Notes: a model not told the origin generated them from the sequence alone. Shown: positions 33,004-41,855, counted from the stretch's first letter. The stretch is DNA of 64,000 nucleotides from Arcobacter sp. (GCA_020723085.1 DYJN01000017.1:1-64000), one strand, 5' to 3'. Numbers and translations: made by a program.

Positions 33004-34836
33004 TCAACGCATCTGACCCCGGCTGCGGAGCGTGGCCTTCGTCTCATATACCTGGCCATCCCGCCGGTACTTCACGGCTACCGTCTCGCCCGGCTTCTTC
33101 GCGCGCAGGGCGTACGTGAAATCGTACAAGTTCGAGATCGGCTTGCCGTCGAACTCGACGATCACGTCGCCGCCCTTCAGTCCGGCTGCCTCGGCGGGCG
33201 AGCCTTTCATCACGTCTGAAAGCCGGAAGCCGTCCTTCGATTGGCCCATGTCCGGCACCGATCCGAACCAGGCTCCAGAACCGGCGCTGCCTGCCATCGC
33301 CGGCTGCTGCGGCATCTGCACTCTCACATATTGGGGGCGCGGTTCGGCGCCCGCCAGCCGCTCCGCCACGCGCGCCACCACCTCCAGCAGCTGCGCCGCC
33401 GCGGCGGCGTTGATCTTGTCCCAGGTGTCCGACGGCTTGTGATAGTCGGCGTGCAATCCCGAGAAGAAGAAGAGCACCGGAACCTGCTTGTTCACAAACG
33501 AGAAGTGGTCGCTCGACCCGTAGCCCCCCTGGTCGGAAAAGTCGAACTGGAGCGGCGAGCCCGCTCTGGACTCCTCCAGGATCTTCTTCAACGAGTCGCC
33601 CGTGCCAGTGCCGCCCACGTAGACCTTGCCGTTCTGGATGCGTCCGATCATGTCCATGTTGATCATGGCGGCGGTCTTCTCCAGCGGAAGCAGCGGATGG
33701 TTGACGTAGAAGCTCGATCCGATCAGCCCCAGCTCTTCGCCGGAGAAGGCCAGAAACAGGATGCCCCGCTTCTGTTTCGGCCGCCCGGCGAAGTAAGCGG
33801 CCAGCTCGAGCAGCCCCGCCGTTCCCGACGCGTTGTCGTCGGCCCCGGGGTGGATGGCCTTGCCGGCCTGGTCCGGCGCCATCGAGCTCTGCTCGCCCAA
33901 GCCGAGATGATCGAAATGCGCGCCGATGATGATGGACTCGTCCGTCTCGCCGGGCAGGTAGGCGGCCACGTTCGGCGAACTGCTGCGGCGGCGGACGACG
34001 TCGGCTGTCACTTCCACGCGGAGCCCGGCCAGCGCGGCGGGTCTCGGCTTCAGCGTGCGGTCGGTCTCTTCCATCCATTCCTTCAGGCTGAGCCCCGACC
34101 GCTCCAGCCACCTCTCCGCCACGGCGGCGCGCACCTGCACGAACGGAATGTCAGCCGAGGTCGGGCCGACGCGCCCCGAGAAGCGGTCCAGACGGTCTTC
34201 GTCGCCTGAGTGGTTCGGCAGGTCGTTCACCATCAGGACCGCCGCCGCGCCGTGGAACTTGGCGTTGACGGCCTTGTTCTGCACCTGCGCGTGGGATGTG
34301 TAGACGCGGCCGGCGAACGGGCTCTTCTCGTCGAACTCCTGCGGCTCATGGCGCAGAACCAGAACGATCTTTCCCTTGGCGTCGATGCCGGCGTAATCGT
34401 CATAGCCGTACTCCGGGGCGGTGATGCCGTAGCCGGCGAAGACCACCTCGCCGGCGGCGCGGCCGTTGCCGGAAAAGTTCAGCGGCTGGAAGTCCTGGCC
34501 GGCAACGAGGGCGCGGGGCTTACCGCCGCCGTTGGATTCGGCCAGCCGGTTTCCCTTCCCGAGACTGGCGCTGACGGTGACCTCGAACCGCTGGAAGTAA
34601 TCCCGTTGTCCCGGCGCAGGCTTCAGCCCCAGTTCGCGGAAGCGGGCGGCGATCCAGCGGGCGGCCTTCTCATTCTCCGGCGTGCCGGTCAGCCTTCCCT
34701 TGAGCGAAGGCGCGGCGAGGAATTTCACGCTCTCGCGGTAGCTCTGCTCGCTGATGACGCCGGGCCGGAGAGCGGCGCCAGCCAGCGCAGCGGCAAGCAG
34801 CCCCGCTGTGAGGATCGAAGCAAGTCTGCGGGTCAT
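33004..34836 (-). CDS. Secreted M28 family metallopeptidase with PA and PDZ domains
   Basis: A 610-residue exported aminopeptidase-like protein. A signal peptide (RLASILTAGLLAAALAGAAL) precedes a PA-like insert (FAGYGITAPEYGYDDYAGID; LRHEPQEF). The di-zinc M28 core shows SIIIGAHFDHLGLG, HPGADDNASGTAGLLELA (bridging Asp), AFSGEELGLIGSSFYV with the catalytic Glu pair, INMDMIG, and DHFSFVNKQVPVLFF with a His ligand. A C-terminal PDZ domain (SPAEAAGLKGGDVIVEFDGKP) may guide substrates. It is transcribed 15 nt after the DsbA-like gene and probably acts in the periplasm or outside. Specificity (leucine or broader) is not evident. Confidence 0.92.
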   Translation of the reverse strand: MTRRLASILTAGLLAAALAGAALRPGVISEQSYRESVKFLAAPSLKGRLTGTPENEKAARWIAARFRELGLKPAPGQRDYFQRFEVTVSASLGKGNRLAESNGGGKPRALVAGQDFQPLNFSGNGRAAGEVVFAGYGITAPEYGYDDYAGIDAKGKIVLVLRHEPQEFDEKSPFAGRVYTSHAQVQNKAVNAKFHGAAAVLMVNDLPNHSGDEDRLDRFSGRVGPTSADIPFVQVRAAVAERWLERSGLSLKEWMEETDRTLKPRPAALAGLRVEVTADVVRRRSSSPNVAAYLPGETDESIIIGAHFDHLGLGEQSSMAPDQAGKAIHPGADDNASGTAGLLELAAYFAGRPKQKRGILFLAFSGEELGLIGSSFYVNHPLLPLEKTAAMINMDMIGRIQNGKVYVGGTGTGDSLKKILEESRAGSPLQFDFSDQGGYGSSDHFSFVNKQVPVLFFFSGLHADYHKPSDTWDKINAAAAAQLLEVVARVAERLAGAEPRPQYVRVQMPQQPAMAGSAGSGAWFGSVPDMGQSKDGFRLSDVMKGSPAEAAGLKGGDVIVEFDGKPISNLYDFTYALRAKKPGETVAVKYRRDGQVYETKATLRSRGQMR

Positions 34837-34851
34837 GTTCTTGTGGATCCT

Positions 34852-35796
34852 TTATTCTTTCGGCAGCACGGGAGGCGTCATGCCGCAGCATTCTGAGGCG
34901 GACTCCGCCTTCTTTGCGAACTCCAGTTCGAGGTCGAGGATCGCCTTCAGCTGCGGCCAGGGAATATTGCCGGTGAGCGCCCTGCCGTTGACGTACAGCG
35001 TGGGAGTGGACTGGATGCGCAACCGGCGGGCTTCCGCGACGCTGGCGGCCACCTCCGACGCGGCTTCAGAACTGTCGAGACAGGCCGTGAAGGACTTCTC
35101 ATCGCCTCCGGCCGATTTCAGCCACTCGAGCGCTCTGGCGCGGAAGGTGTCCGGCTTGATCTCGGACTGCTTGTCGAAAATCCAGTCGTGGTATTTCCAG
35201 AAGAGATCGTTGCTCTGGCGGAGAGCGCAACGGCCGGCGATCGCCGCAGGCCGGGCCCAGGGATGGATCTGATCGAGGGGCAGATCGCGGAACACAAGAC
35301 GGAATTGGCCCGGATAGGCCTTGGGAAGATTCTCGCGCAGCGAGCGGGCTTCTTCCCGGCAGTAGTTGCACTGGAAATCGCTGAAGACCACGAGTTGAAG
35401 CCGGGGCTTTCCGGCTTGGTCAGCGCCGAAGGCGGGTTGGCCTTCGATGCGGATGCGGGCAGCATCGGCGGCATACGGCGGCTGGTCAGTTCGGAACAGC
35501 GAGCCGCGGACGATGTGCTTGCCATCGGCGCTGACCAGGAACCGCTCTTCCACGCTGGCCTGCTGATACCGCGCGGCGACACGGAGTTCATACAGGCCGG
35601 GCAGGCTGGACGGCCGGGGATCGGACAGCGTCACCTGGATCTGAGGTCCCCAAAGCATGAGGTGACGGAGGAAGTTCTCGATCCGGGCCTTCTCGAATGC
35701 AGGCGCAGGCGCCTGCGCCAGCAGGACTCCCGCGGACAGCAAAAGACCGGGTAATGCCAGTAACTGAATGAGCCGCCTCCCTTGTGCTTTTCTCAT
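34852..35796 (-). CDS. Exported DsbA-like thioredoxin-fold protein
   Basis: A roughly 314-residue exported protein. The signal peptide RLIQLLALPGLLLSAGVLLA precedes an N-terminal beta-rich domain (about residues 30-120, with EERFLVSADGKHIVRGSLF), then a thioredoxin/DsbA-type domain with a C-x-x-C site Cys-Asn-Tyr-Cys (CNYC) in FSDFQCNYCREEARSL. Later parts (FRDLPLDQIHPWARPAAIAG; RIQSTPTLYVNGRALTG, with the cis-Pro TPT) are as in DSBA/Disulfide isomerase proteins. The arrangement resembles periplasmic thiol-disulfide oxidoreductases. ATG at 35796 begins the leader; the frame remains open upstream. A paired Cys-Cys occurs at the C-terminus (SECCGM). Downstream is the M28 peptidase. Confidence 0.85.
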   Translation of the reverse strand: MRKAQGRRLIQLLALPGLLLSAGVLLAQAPAPAFEKARIENFLRHLMLWGPQIQVTLSDPRPSSLPGLYELRVAARYQQASVEERFLVSADGKHIVRGSLFRTDQPPYAADAARIRIEGQPAFGADQAGKPRLQLVVFSDFQCNYCREEARSLRENLPKAYPGQFRLVFRDLPLDQIHPWARPAAIAGRCALRQSNDLFWKYHDWIFDKQSEIKPDTFRARALEWLKSAGGDEKSFTACLDSSEAASEVAASVAEARRLRIQSTPTLYVNGRALTGNIPWPQLKAILDLELEFAKKAESASECCGMTPPVLPKE

Positions 35797-35982
35797 CTCA
35801 TTGTACGGCGTCCGAATTCCTGGCCGGGGGCGCGCGACGGCAATCCCGGCCGCCCCGGAGGAGCGGCGGAGGAACCGCCGGCTCAGGTTCAGCCCTCCTG
35901 TGCGGCCAGCCCGTCGCCAATACCCCCGGTTCCGCGGCATGGATATGCAGAGGGCGCTGGAGTCCGACGAAGGTGAAGCAGG

Positions 35983-36906
35983 ATGTGGTTCTCACATAGC
36001 AAGCTGAGGATCCCGGCGATCTTCGCCCTCTTGGCGATTGTTCTTTGCGTGTCGCCGCCGGCGGCTCGGAGTCTGGAGCAAGTGAGCGAAATTCCGGTCC
36101 GCAACTGGCCCGCCCCCGCGTATTGGATGCCTGCCCAGCCGGCGGATGTGGCCGGAGGATCAGGCGGCGTGGACGGTAAGTTTTCCCGGCAGCCCGGCGC
36201 AGTGCCAAGATTCGGCAGTGTCACTCCCATAACGGGGCCGCTCATCTTTGTCGGCATTACGCCGTGCCGCCTTGTCGACACACGCAGCGCCATGGGGTTC
36301 CCCGCACCATTCGGCGCCCCCTCGCTTCAGCCCAGAGTGGTTCGCACCTTTCCCCTGAAATCCCACCCGAACTGCATCATTCCCCCAGAGGCCAAGGCCT
36401 TTTCGCTGAATCTCCTCGCCATCTGCCCAGGGCCGATGCCGTGGCTGTCGGCGTGGCCGGATGGCTACCCGTATCCGAACACGTCATTTCTGAACGCAAC
36501 GACGGCGGGTCTTTACAATAACGCTGTGATTCTGGCCGCAGGTGTGAATGGAGGCATTGACGTCTGGGTGGAAAGTCAGGTGGATCTCATCGTCGACCTG
36601 AACGGGTACTACGTAGAAGCATCATCCGCCAGCCGGACGCTTGGCGGCGTGATTCAATCCAGCGGTACTGCCCAGAGCCTGCCTGCGGGCTGGACTTCCA
36701 GCCGGACGGGGACGGGACAATATGTGATCAGCTTTCCCGCCAACACGCTTCCCGCGGGATCGAGTCCTGCTCCAGTGCTGACTCCCATCGGGTCCATCGC
36801 GACGCTCCAGGGAGCGTCCGTGGTCCGGCTCGCCGATGGCTCGGGCACGCTCACCGCTGTCTGGTCCAACGACATCACATTCAGCTTCGTGCTGGCCGTC
36901 AACTGA
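35983..36906 (+). CDS. Orphan secreted protein with the LVDTR/DLNGYY repeat-type domain
   Basis: A 307-residue exported protein; signal RIPAIFALLAIVLCVSPPAA. The central part resembles an unnamed cell-surface domain often seen in Acidobacteria and Actinobacteria: ITPCRLVDTRS, then CIIPPEAKAFSLNLLAICP (Cys pair), FLNATTAGLYNNAVILAAG, and VDLIVDLNGYYVEA. The domain usually occurs in extracellular or surface proteins of unknown function. The last 90 residues (SSRTGTGQYVISFP; FSFVLAVN) form a separate beta-rich part. It stands alone between divergent and convergent neighbours and is followed by a hairpin terminator. Confidence 0.7.
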   Translation: MWFSHSKLRIPAIFALLAIVLCVSPPAARSLEQVSEIPVRNWPAPAYWMPAQPADVAGGSGGVDGKFSRQPGAVPRFGSVTPITGPLIFVGITPCRLVDTRSAMGFPAPFGAPSLQPRVVRTFPLKSHPNCIIPPEAKAFSLNLLAICPGPMPWLSAWPDGYPYPNTSFLNATTAGLYNNAVILAAGVNGGIDVWVESQVDLIVDLNGYYVEASSASRTLGGVIQSSGTAQSLPAGWTSSRTGTGQYVISFPANTLPAGSSPAPVLTPIGSIATLQGASVVRLADGSGTLTAVWSNDITFSFVLAVN

Positions 36907-36930
36907 CACGGCTGGGATCCCGGAATCAGG

Positions 36931-36970
36931 AAAAGGCCGGAGGCCGCCTGACGCAGCCTCCAGCCTTCTT
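36931..36970. terminator. Bidirectional intrinsic terminator
   Basis: AAGGCCGGAGGC (36933-36944) pairs with GCCTCCAGCCTT (36956-36967) with one mismatch, making a 12-bp stem. On the minus strand the stem is followed by TTTT; on the plus strand CTTCC follows, a weaker tract. It lies between the convergent orphan secreted protein and the ARPP-1 gene, so it can stop both. Confidence 0.75.
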
Positions 36971-36993
36971 CCTCCGAGGCATGCTGATCCCTG

Positions 36994-38076
36994 TCAGGCT
37001 TCCTCTTCCGGCTCAGGACGGGAAGGCGGGCGCGTGTGACGCGCGCTGCGCCGCCGGATCAATTCGTCCAGCCGGTCCAGCCTCTTGCGCTGCCGTGGCT
37101 GCCCGGGCCCGTCCACGGAGAAGGCGCAGAAATGGACGAACCGCTCCTGCGCCCAGAGCGCCGCAACCGTGAGCTTTTCATTCAGCAGCCGGACGTCGTG
37201 CCCCATGCCAATCGCCGGTTCGATAATCAGCTGCCCGTCCGCGAGACCAGCCAGCCAGCGGCGCAGGGTCTCTGGCGGGCTGCCCCGTTCTGCGGCCTTG
37301 CCTCCGCTCTCGGCGGCGCCCCCTTTGGCCGTGCCCGCCCGCTGTTGCGCCAGCGCATCCAAGGCGTAGCTGTGGATCAGCCTCTCGTGGTTCTTCCCCA
37401 TCGTCCGAGGATGATCAAACACGTCAAGACCCACAGGCCGCCCTCCAATCAGAAACGCCGCTCCCGTCTGCCCCTCCCGAAACGGCATGGCCCGGACGAA
37501 TTCCTCCACGTCCGTCATCCGTTTCTCATAGATCGCATGCATCGCCCCTGTCGGGGAGGACGCGTCCAGCGCTGCCGCGCGCTCGCCGATTGCGTCCCAG
37601 ACCTCCCCCTGGTTCGACCGCCGGCTCCGTTGCAATCGCATCGATGCCGTCACAGCCGCGGAACTGCGCGCCCGAACCCCGCTGAACGCCATGTGACTCG
37701 ATGGGACGAACTCCGTCGAGACCATGTGCCATCTGCCAGCTTCCACGCAGGAAACCGGAATCACCATCTTGCTCCTGGGGGCGGCGAGGATCGTCAGATT
37801 GACCATGCGGTTTTGTTTCGCCCCCACCAGTTCCTCGCCTTCCAGAATCAGCACCGGACGGTCCGCCATGTTCTCAAACAGCAATTCGGGCACGGTGCCG
37901 CCGCCCAATTCCGTCACTTTCGCCAGCTTCGCCTCCATCGCCTCCGTCAACAGCAGGTAATCCGGCTCGGGCGGCTCCGCGCCGCCTATTACGGGCACCA
38001 ACGTCAGATTTTCGAATTCCATCGCCTCGCCGAAAGCCAGTCCTTCGGCAAACTCCTTCAGTGTCAGCACAGGCAT
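36994..38076 (-). CDS. ARPP-1 domain protein
   Basis: A 360-residue cytosolic protein. The strong pattern is the ARPP-1 domain (ARG and Rhodanese-Phosphatase-superfamily-associated): YLLLTEAMEAKLAKVTELGG, VPELLFENMADRPVLILEGEELVGAKQNRMVN, MVIPVSCVEAGRW and FVRAMPFREGQTGAAFLIGG. Published work on this domain links it to ADP-ribosylglycohydrolase and rhodanese/phosphatase associations and suggests a role in conflict or signalling systems, without a proven reaction. The C-terminus is very basic (RLDELIRRRSARHTRPPSR). It lies 126 nt downstream of a 93-residue gene, with a strong hairpin between. The terminator beyond its stop ends the unit. Confidence 0.85.
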   Translation of the reverse strand: MPVLTLKEFAEGLAFGEAMEFENLTLVPVIGGAEPPEPDYLLLTEAMEAKLAKVTELGGGTVPELLFENMADRPVLILEGEELVGAKQNRMVNLTILAAPRSKMVIPVSCVEAGRWHMVSTEFVPSSHMAFSGVRARSSAAVTASMRLQRSRRSNQGEVWDAIGERAAALDASSPTGAMHAIYEKRMTDVEEFVRAMPFREGQTGAAFLIGGRPVGLDVFDHPRTMGKNHERLIHSYALDALAQQRAGTAKGGAAESGGKAAERGSPPETLRRWLAGLADGQLIIEPAIGMGHDVRLLNEKLTVAALWAQERFVHFCAFSVDGPGQPRQRKRLDRLDELIRRRSARHTRPPSRPEPEEEA

Positions 38077-38119
38077 CTCCTTTGACTCTGCCCGCCCCTC
38101 GCGAGGCGGATCCTGTGGC

Positions 38120-38148
38120 GCCGGGCCGCGGTCACCTCGCGGCCCGGC
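38120..38148 (-). other. 11-bp hairpin between the 93-residue gene and the ARPP-1 gene
   Basis: GCCGGGCCGCG (38120-38130) pairs perfectly with 38138-38148 around a GTCACCT loop. A second shorter palindrome (CCTCGCGAGG) lies just nearer the ARPP-1 start. No T-run follows on the minus strand, so an RNA-processing, stabilising or attenuating element is possible. Confidence 0.45.
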
Positions 38149-38202
38149 CTCCCTCCGGCGGACGCGCCCGCCGCAAGATGGCAGGCGGTCGGAGACCGGA
38201 AC

Positions 38203-38484
38203 TCAGTGAACCTCCTGAACCAGCTCCAGCAAAGACCTTTCCGTGTCCAGCCCCAGGTCCAGGTATGCCTTCGGCTGGAAGATGAGCGGCAGGACATCCT
38301 CCACCATCGGACCGTCCTCATACCGCATCTTGGCCAGTTGCCGCCCGATCCGCCCGAGCGCGTTTTCGATCACCCGATCCGCCTCGTCGTCGATTGTTTC
38401 CCGAATAAACCGCATCTCGAGGGCAACCTTGGCGAACGCCCTCAAGTACGCCGCCTCGCGGGCCTTCAGTTGAACTCCGGCCAT
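38203..38484 (-). CDS. Small hypothetical protein upstream of ARPP-1
   Basis: A 93-residue soluble, acidic protein that I do not recognise. Predicted helices are REAAYLRAFAKVALEMRFIR, then DDEADRVIENALGRIGRQLAK and ERSLLELVQEV, so it is probably all-alpha. ATG 38484 has a good AAGGAG about 6 nt upstream, supporting a real gene. It is transcribed just before the ARPP-1 gene on the same strand, 126 nt apart, so it is a candidate partner. Confidence 0.65.
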   Translation of the reverse strand: MAGVQLKAREAAYLRAFAKVALEMRFIRETIDDEADRVIENALGRIGRQLAKMRYEDGPMVEDVLPLIFQPKAYLDLGLDTERSLLELVQEVH

Positions 38485-38882
38485 TCACGCTCCTTTCGGT
38501 GGGATGATCCAGTATTGTCTGCCCACCGGCTCACAGCCTGATCCACTCCCGAAAAAAAGCAGCTGCCGTTTGTCAAGCAGAGCCTCGCGGTCACATTAGA
38601 GCGGCACAACCTGCAGCGGCAAAGCAGCTAACCGGCGGCGGTTTTCATAGCGGGAGACAATTCCCCGTGTTCGCACGGCAGCCGGGACCCAAACCACGTC
38701 CCGCGGCTGAAGTTCCGGCCCAGCCGGCCGCGGTTGCATGCGCCTGCGCCACCCATTCAGAATTCCCGGATCCACCCGCGCCTTCGGCCGTCTTGCGGCG
38801 CCGGTTTGACTCCCTGGCAGGCCGGCAATACAACAAATAAAGCTCCTCAGGCATGTAAATCCGTCGAACCGTGGAGGCAGGA
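38485..38882. other. 398-nt divergent intergenic region
   Basis: It separates the 93-residue gene (minus) from the beta-helix gene (plus). A TTGACA-like box on the minus strand sits at 38569-38574 but has no matched -10. An AT-rich island at about 38826-38860, before the plus-strand gene, may be its promoter. No RNA gene or repeat was recognised. Confidence 0.45.
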
Positions 38883-40823
38883 ATGAGGAAACTCACACTT
38901 CTCGTGGCTGCCGTTCTACTCCCTGCTGCCGCCAATGACGCCGTGGAAGCCGGCAGGTTCACTATCCAGCACCCGACGCTCCATAACCTCGGCTTTCATT
39001 GGGCGATCACGGGAGACGCAAACCGAAACGCTACCGTCGAAGTGCGCTTCCGCCGCGCAGGCGAGTCTGCCTGGCGGGAGGGGCTGCCCTTGCTGCGGAT
39101 CGGCGGCGAACGCATCTTCCGCCGCCGTGAACACCTCGACTACACTGTCCCGCACGCCTTCGCCGGCAGCATCCTGAGTCTCGAACCCGGCACGGATTAC
39201 GAATGCCGTTTCGAAATGCGGGATCCGGACGGGGTCCGGGGGCAGGCTGTCCGGACGGTCCATGTCCGTACCCGCAGCGAACCTCAGACTCCGCCCGGCG
39301 GACCCGTCCTTCATGTTTACCCGCCCGGACATGAGGGCCCGCGCCAGCAGCCCTCCTTCTCCAGTCTCCTGGAGGCTTATTACGGCGCGGGTCTTGGCGA
39401 TTGGAGCACAGTCTGGGAACGTCCAGCGCAGCCGGGCGACACCATCGTTCTCCACGCCGGGCTGTACCGCCCGGAGCGGCTGAATTACGTGGATCCGATG
39501 ATGGCCCCGTTCGACGGCACGCAGTGGCTCACGCTGAAGGCGACGCCCGAGAAGCCCATCACGATCCGCGCCGCCGGAGATGGCGAGGTGATTCTGGACG
39601 GCGGCGGCAACGATCGCCTCTTTGATGTCTCCGCCACGAGTTGGCATATCTTCGAAGGGCTCACCTTCCGCAACACCGGTGTCGCTCTGTTCGCCGGCAT
39701 GAAGCGCCACTCCGGCGCCGTGGGGCTGACGGTTCGCAACTGCCGCTTCGAAGGAGTCGGATTCGGAGTCTGGACGGAGTCGGCCCAATCCCGGGATTTC
39801 TATATCGCCGACAATCTATTTCTGGGCCGCGACGACCGCTTCCGCCTCATCGGTTGGACGGGACCGATGTGGGCCAGCGCCGGCCCCTATGGCTCCCATC
39901 CGCTGGTCAGCTATTACGCTGTCAAGGTCTACGGCCCTGGCCACGTGATTGCGCACAACGCCATCGCCTACTTCCACGACGGCATCGGCATCTCCACGTA
40001 TGGGACGCCTGAGCAGGATCCCGAACTCCAGGCATCCTCCATCGACATCTACGGCAACGACATCCACATGGTGAACGACGACTTCATCGAGACCGACGGC
40101 GGCGTCCACAACATCCGCGTCTTCTCCAACCGCGGTGTGAATGCGGCCCAGGGCGGTTACAGCGCCCAGCCCGTCTTCGGCGGCCCGGCCTACTTCTACC
40201 GCAACCTGCTCTATCATGTCCCCACCGGCGCCGCCTTCAAGTTCTCCGCCAAGCCCGCCGGGCTGTTCGTCTGGCACAACACGATCATTGCCGAGCAGAC
40301 GGTCCGCGACCCATATTCCAACGCCCACTTCCGCAACAACCTGTTCCTCGGCCGCGACACCCCCAGCCGGGGCGTCATGACCTGGGCCAACGCCACCCCG
40401 CAGTTCAGCTCTGATTACAACGGCTTCCGCCCCAACTCGGGGGTTGCCGCGCAATTCCTCTGGCTGGCCCCCGGCCCTGGCAAAACCTCTTACGAGCCCG
40501 CGAAGGACCAATGGCGCACATATGCAAGCCTGGCCGAGTTCCGCGCCGCCACCGGTCACGAACAGCACGGCATAGAGGTCGATTACGACGTCTTCCTCAA
40601 CCTCGGGCCGCCTGATCCCGCCCGCCGGCACGCCGTTTACCATGCCGTCGATCTCGACTTCCGCCTCCGCCCCGGGTCCGCCGCCGTCGACGCCGGCGTC
40701 CGAATTCCCACGGTGAACGATTCCTACACCGGTAAAGCGCCCGACCTCGGCGCCATCGAGTCCGGCTCGGACCCGCCGCGCTTCGGCCCCCGGCGGCTCG
40801 CCGGGCAGCCGTTCTACCGCTGA
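38883..40823 (+). CDS. Secreted right-handed parallel beta-helix protein
   Basis: A 646-residue exported protein with signal MRKLTLLVAAVLLPAAA. An N-terminal beta domain (TVEVRFRRAGESAWREGLPL; YECRFEMRDPDGVRG) of fibronectin-III-like appearance is followed by a long stretch of PbH1-like repeats: PITIRAAGDGEVILDGGGN, HIFEGLTFRNTGVALFAG, HNAIAYFHDGIGISTYG and IDIYGNDIHMVNDDFIETDGG, ending with DLGAIESG, as in many polysaccharide-active beta-helix proteins. It may be a polysaccharide lyase or hydrolase; no family-specific catalytic residues were identified. ATG 38883 has GGAGG about 7 nt upstream. It is monocistronic. Confidence 0.8.
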   Translation: MRKLTLLVAAVLLPAAANDAVEAGRFTIQHPTLHNLGFHWAITGDANRNATVEVRFRRAGESAWREGLPLLRIGGERIFRRREHLDYTVPHAFAGSILSLEPGTDYECRFEMRDPDGVRGQAVRTVHVRTRSEPQTPPGGPVLHVYPPGHEGPRQQPSFSSLLEAYYGAGLGDWSTVWERPAQPGDTIVLHAGLYRPERLNYVDPMMAPFDGTQWLTLKATPEKPITIRAAGDGEVILDGGGNDRLFDVSATSWHIFEGLTFRNTGVALFAGMKRHSGAVGLTVRNCRFEGVGFGVWTESAQSRDFYIADNLFLGRDDRFRLIGWTGPMWASAGPYGSHPLVSYYAVKVYGPGHVIAHNAIAYFHDGIGISTYGTPEQDPELQASSIDIYGNDIHMVNDDFIETDGGVHNIRVFSNRGVNAAQGGYSAQPVFGGPAYFYRNLLYHVPTGAAFKFSAKPAGLFVWHNTIIAEQTVRDPYSNAHFRNNLFLGRDTPSRGVMTWANATPQFSSDYNGFRPNSGVAAQFLWLAPGPGKTSYEPAKDQWRTYASLAEFRAATGHEQHGIEVDYDVFLNLGPPDPARRHAVYHAVDLDFRLRPGSAAVDAGVRIPTVNDSYTGKAPDLGAIESGSDPPRFGPRRLAGQPFYR

Positions 40824-40898
40824 GCCTTGGGATCGCCCCTGCCCGGCGCCGCCCCTGCCCCGCCGTTCCGCCGCCGGAGCAGGGTCTGAGCCTCAGGC

Positions 40899-40904
40899 TA
40901 CAAT
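40899..40904 (+). promoter_or_regulatory. Putative -10 element TACAAT before fabI
   Basis: GCTACAAT ends 9 nt before the fabI ATG. GGAGAG (40905-40910) lies between them and is itself a Shine-Dalgarno match, but an mRNA starting from this -10 would begin within or after it. No -35 box was found. Confidence 0.42.
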
Positions 40905-40913
40905 GGAGAGTTC

Positions 40914-41684
40914 ATGCCGCAGTTGCTGAAAGAGAGAACGGCCCTGGTTCTCGGCCTCGCCAACCGCTGGTCTCTCGCCTACGCCATTGCACGGGCGTTC
41001 CGGCGCGAGGGAGCGCAGCTCATTCTCACCTATCAGGGCGACCGCCAGCAGGAAACCGTTGAGGAGCTGGCCCGCGAGCTCGGCGCCTCCCGCGTCATGT
41101 CTTGTGACGTCACACAGGAAGCCGACATGGAGCGCCTCTCCGAGATGCTCCGCGCCGAGGGCGACGAATTGCACGCTGTCGTCCACTCGATCGCCTTTGC
41201 CAACAAGGACGACCTCGCCCGCCCCTTCTACATGACTTCGCGCGACGGCTTCCTCCTCGCTCACGAAATCTCCTGCTACTCGCTGGTCGCGGTGGCGCGG
41301 GCTGTGGCTCCGGTGATGCGTCAGGGAGGCTCGATCACCACTCTTACCTACCTCGGCAGCCAGCGGGTGCTGCCCAACTACAACGTCATGGGCGTGGCCA
41401 AAGCCGCCCTGGAGGCGAGCGTGCGCTACCTCGCCGCTGAATTGGGACCGCAGCAGATCCGCGTCAACGCCATCAGCGCCGGTCCCATAAAAACCGCCTC
41501 TGCCCGCGGGATCAAAGACTTCTCCCAGATCCTCGAAGCCGCGTCTGAAAAAGCCCCCCTCCGCCGCCCCACGGAGCCCGACGAGGTCGCCGACACTGCC
41601 GTTTTCCTCGCCTCCCACCTTGGACGGGGCGTCACCGGAAACATCGTGTACGTCGATTCCGGCTATCAGATCATGGGAATCTGA
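40914..41684 (+). CDS. fabI: Enoyl-[acyl-carrier-protein] reductase (NADH), FabI
   Basis: A 256-residue short-chain dehydrogenase-fold enzyme that performs the last step of each fatty-acid elongation cycle. It matches FabI closely: LVLGLANRWSLAYAIARAF (cofactor loop), VHSIAFA, LTYLGSQRVLPNYNVMGVAK with catalytic Tyr156 and Lys163 at the positions used in E. coli FabI, ISAGPIKTASARGI and FLASHLGRGVTGNIVYVDSGY. Triclosan-binding residues were not examined. It is monocistronic, about 13 kb from acpP-fabF. A GCTACAAT -10 candidate sits 9 nt upstream. Confidence 0.95.
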   Translation: MPQLLKERTALVLGLANRWSLAYAIARAFRREGAQLILTYQGDRQQETVEELARELGASRVMSCDVTQEADMERLSEMLRAEGDELHAVVHSIAFANKDDLARPFYMTSRDGFLLAHEISCYSLVAVARAVAPVMRQGGSITTLTYLGSQRVLPNYNVMGVAKAALEASVRYLAAELGPQQIRVNAISAGPIKTASARGIKDFSQILEAASEKAPLRRPTEPDEVADTAVFLASHLGRGVTGNIVYVDSGYQIMGI

Positions 41685-41855
41685 GGCTGCGTCCGCCGCG
41701 CGCTGGCAGGATGCTGAAATTCCTCGCTTGGTCAATAGAACGAAGCCGTAAGCCCTTGATCCTACGTGCCTCAATCACACTGAATCGAGCAAATTTCAGC
41801 GACCTGCTAGAGCTTGGCCCGGTCCAGTGGCCGCTCCGGCCGCCGGGAAGGAAAA

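Noticed and set aside
38569-38574. TTGACA-like -35 box on the minus strand before the 93-residue gene
   Set aside because: No -10 hexamer occurs at the right spacing downstream of it.
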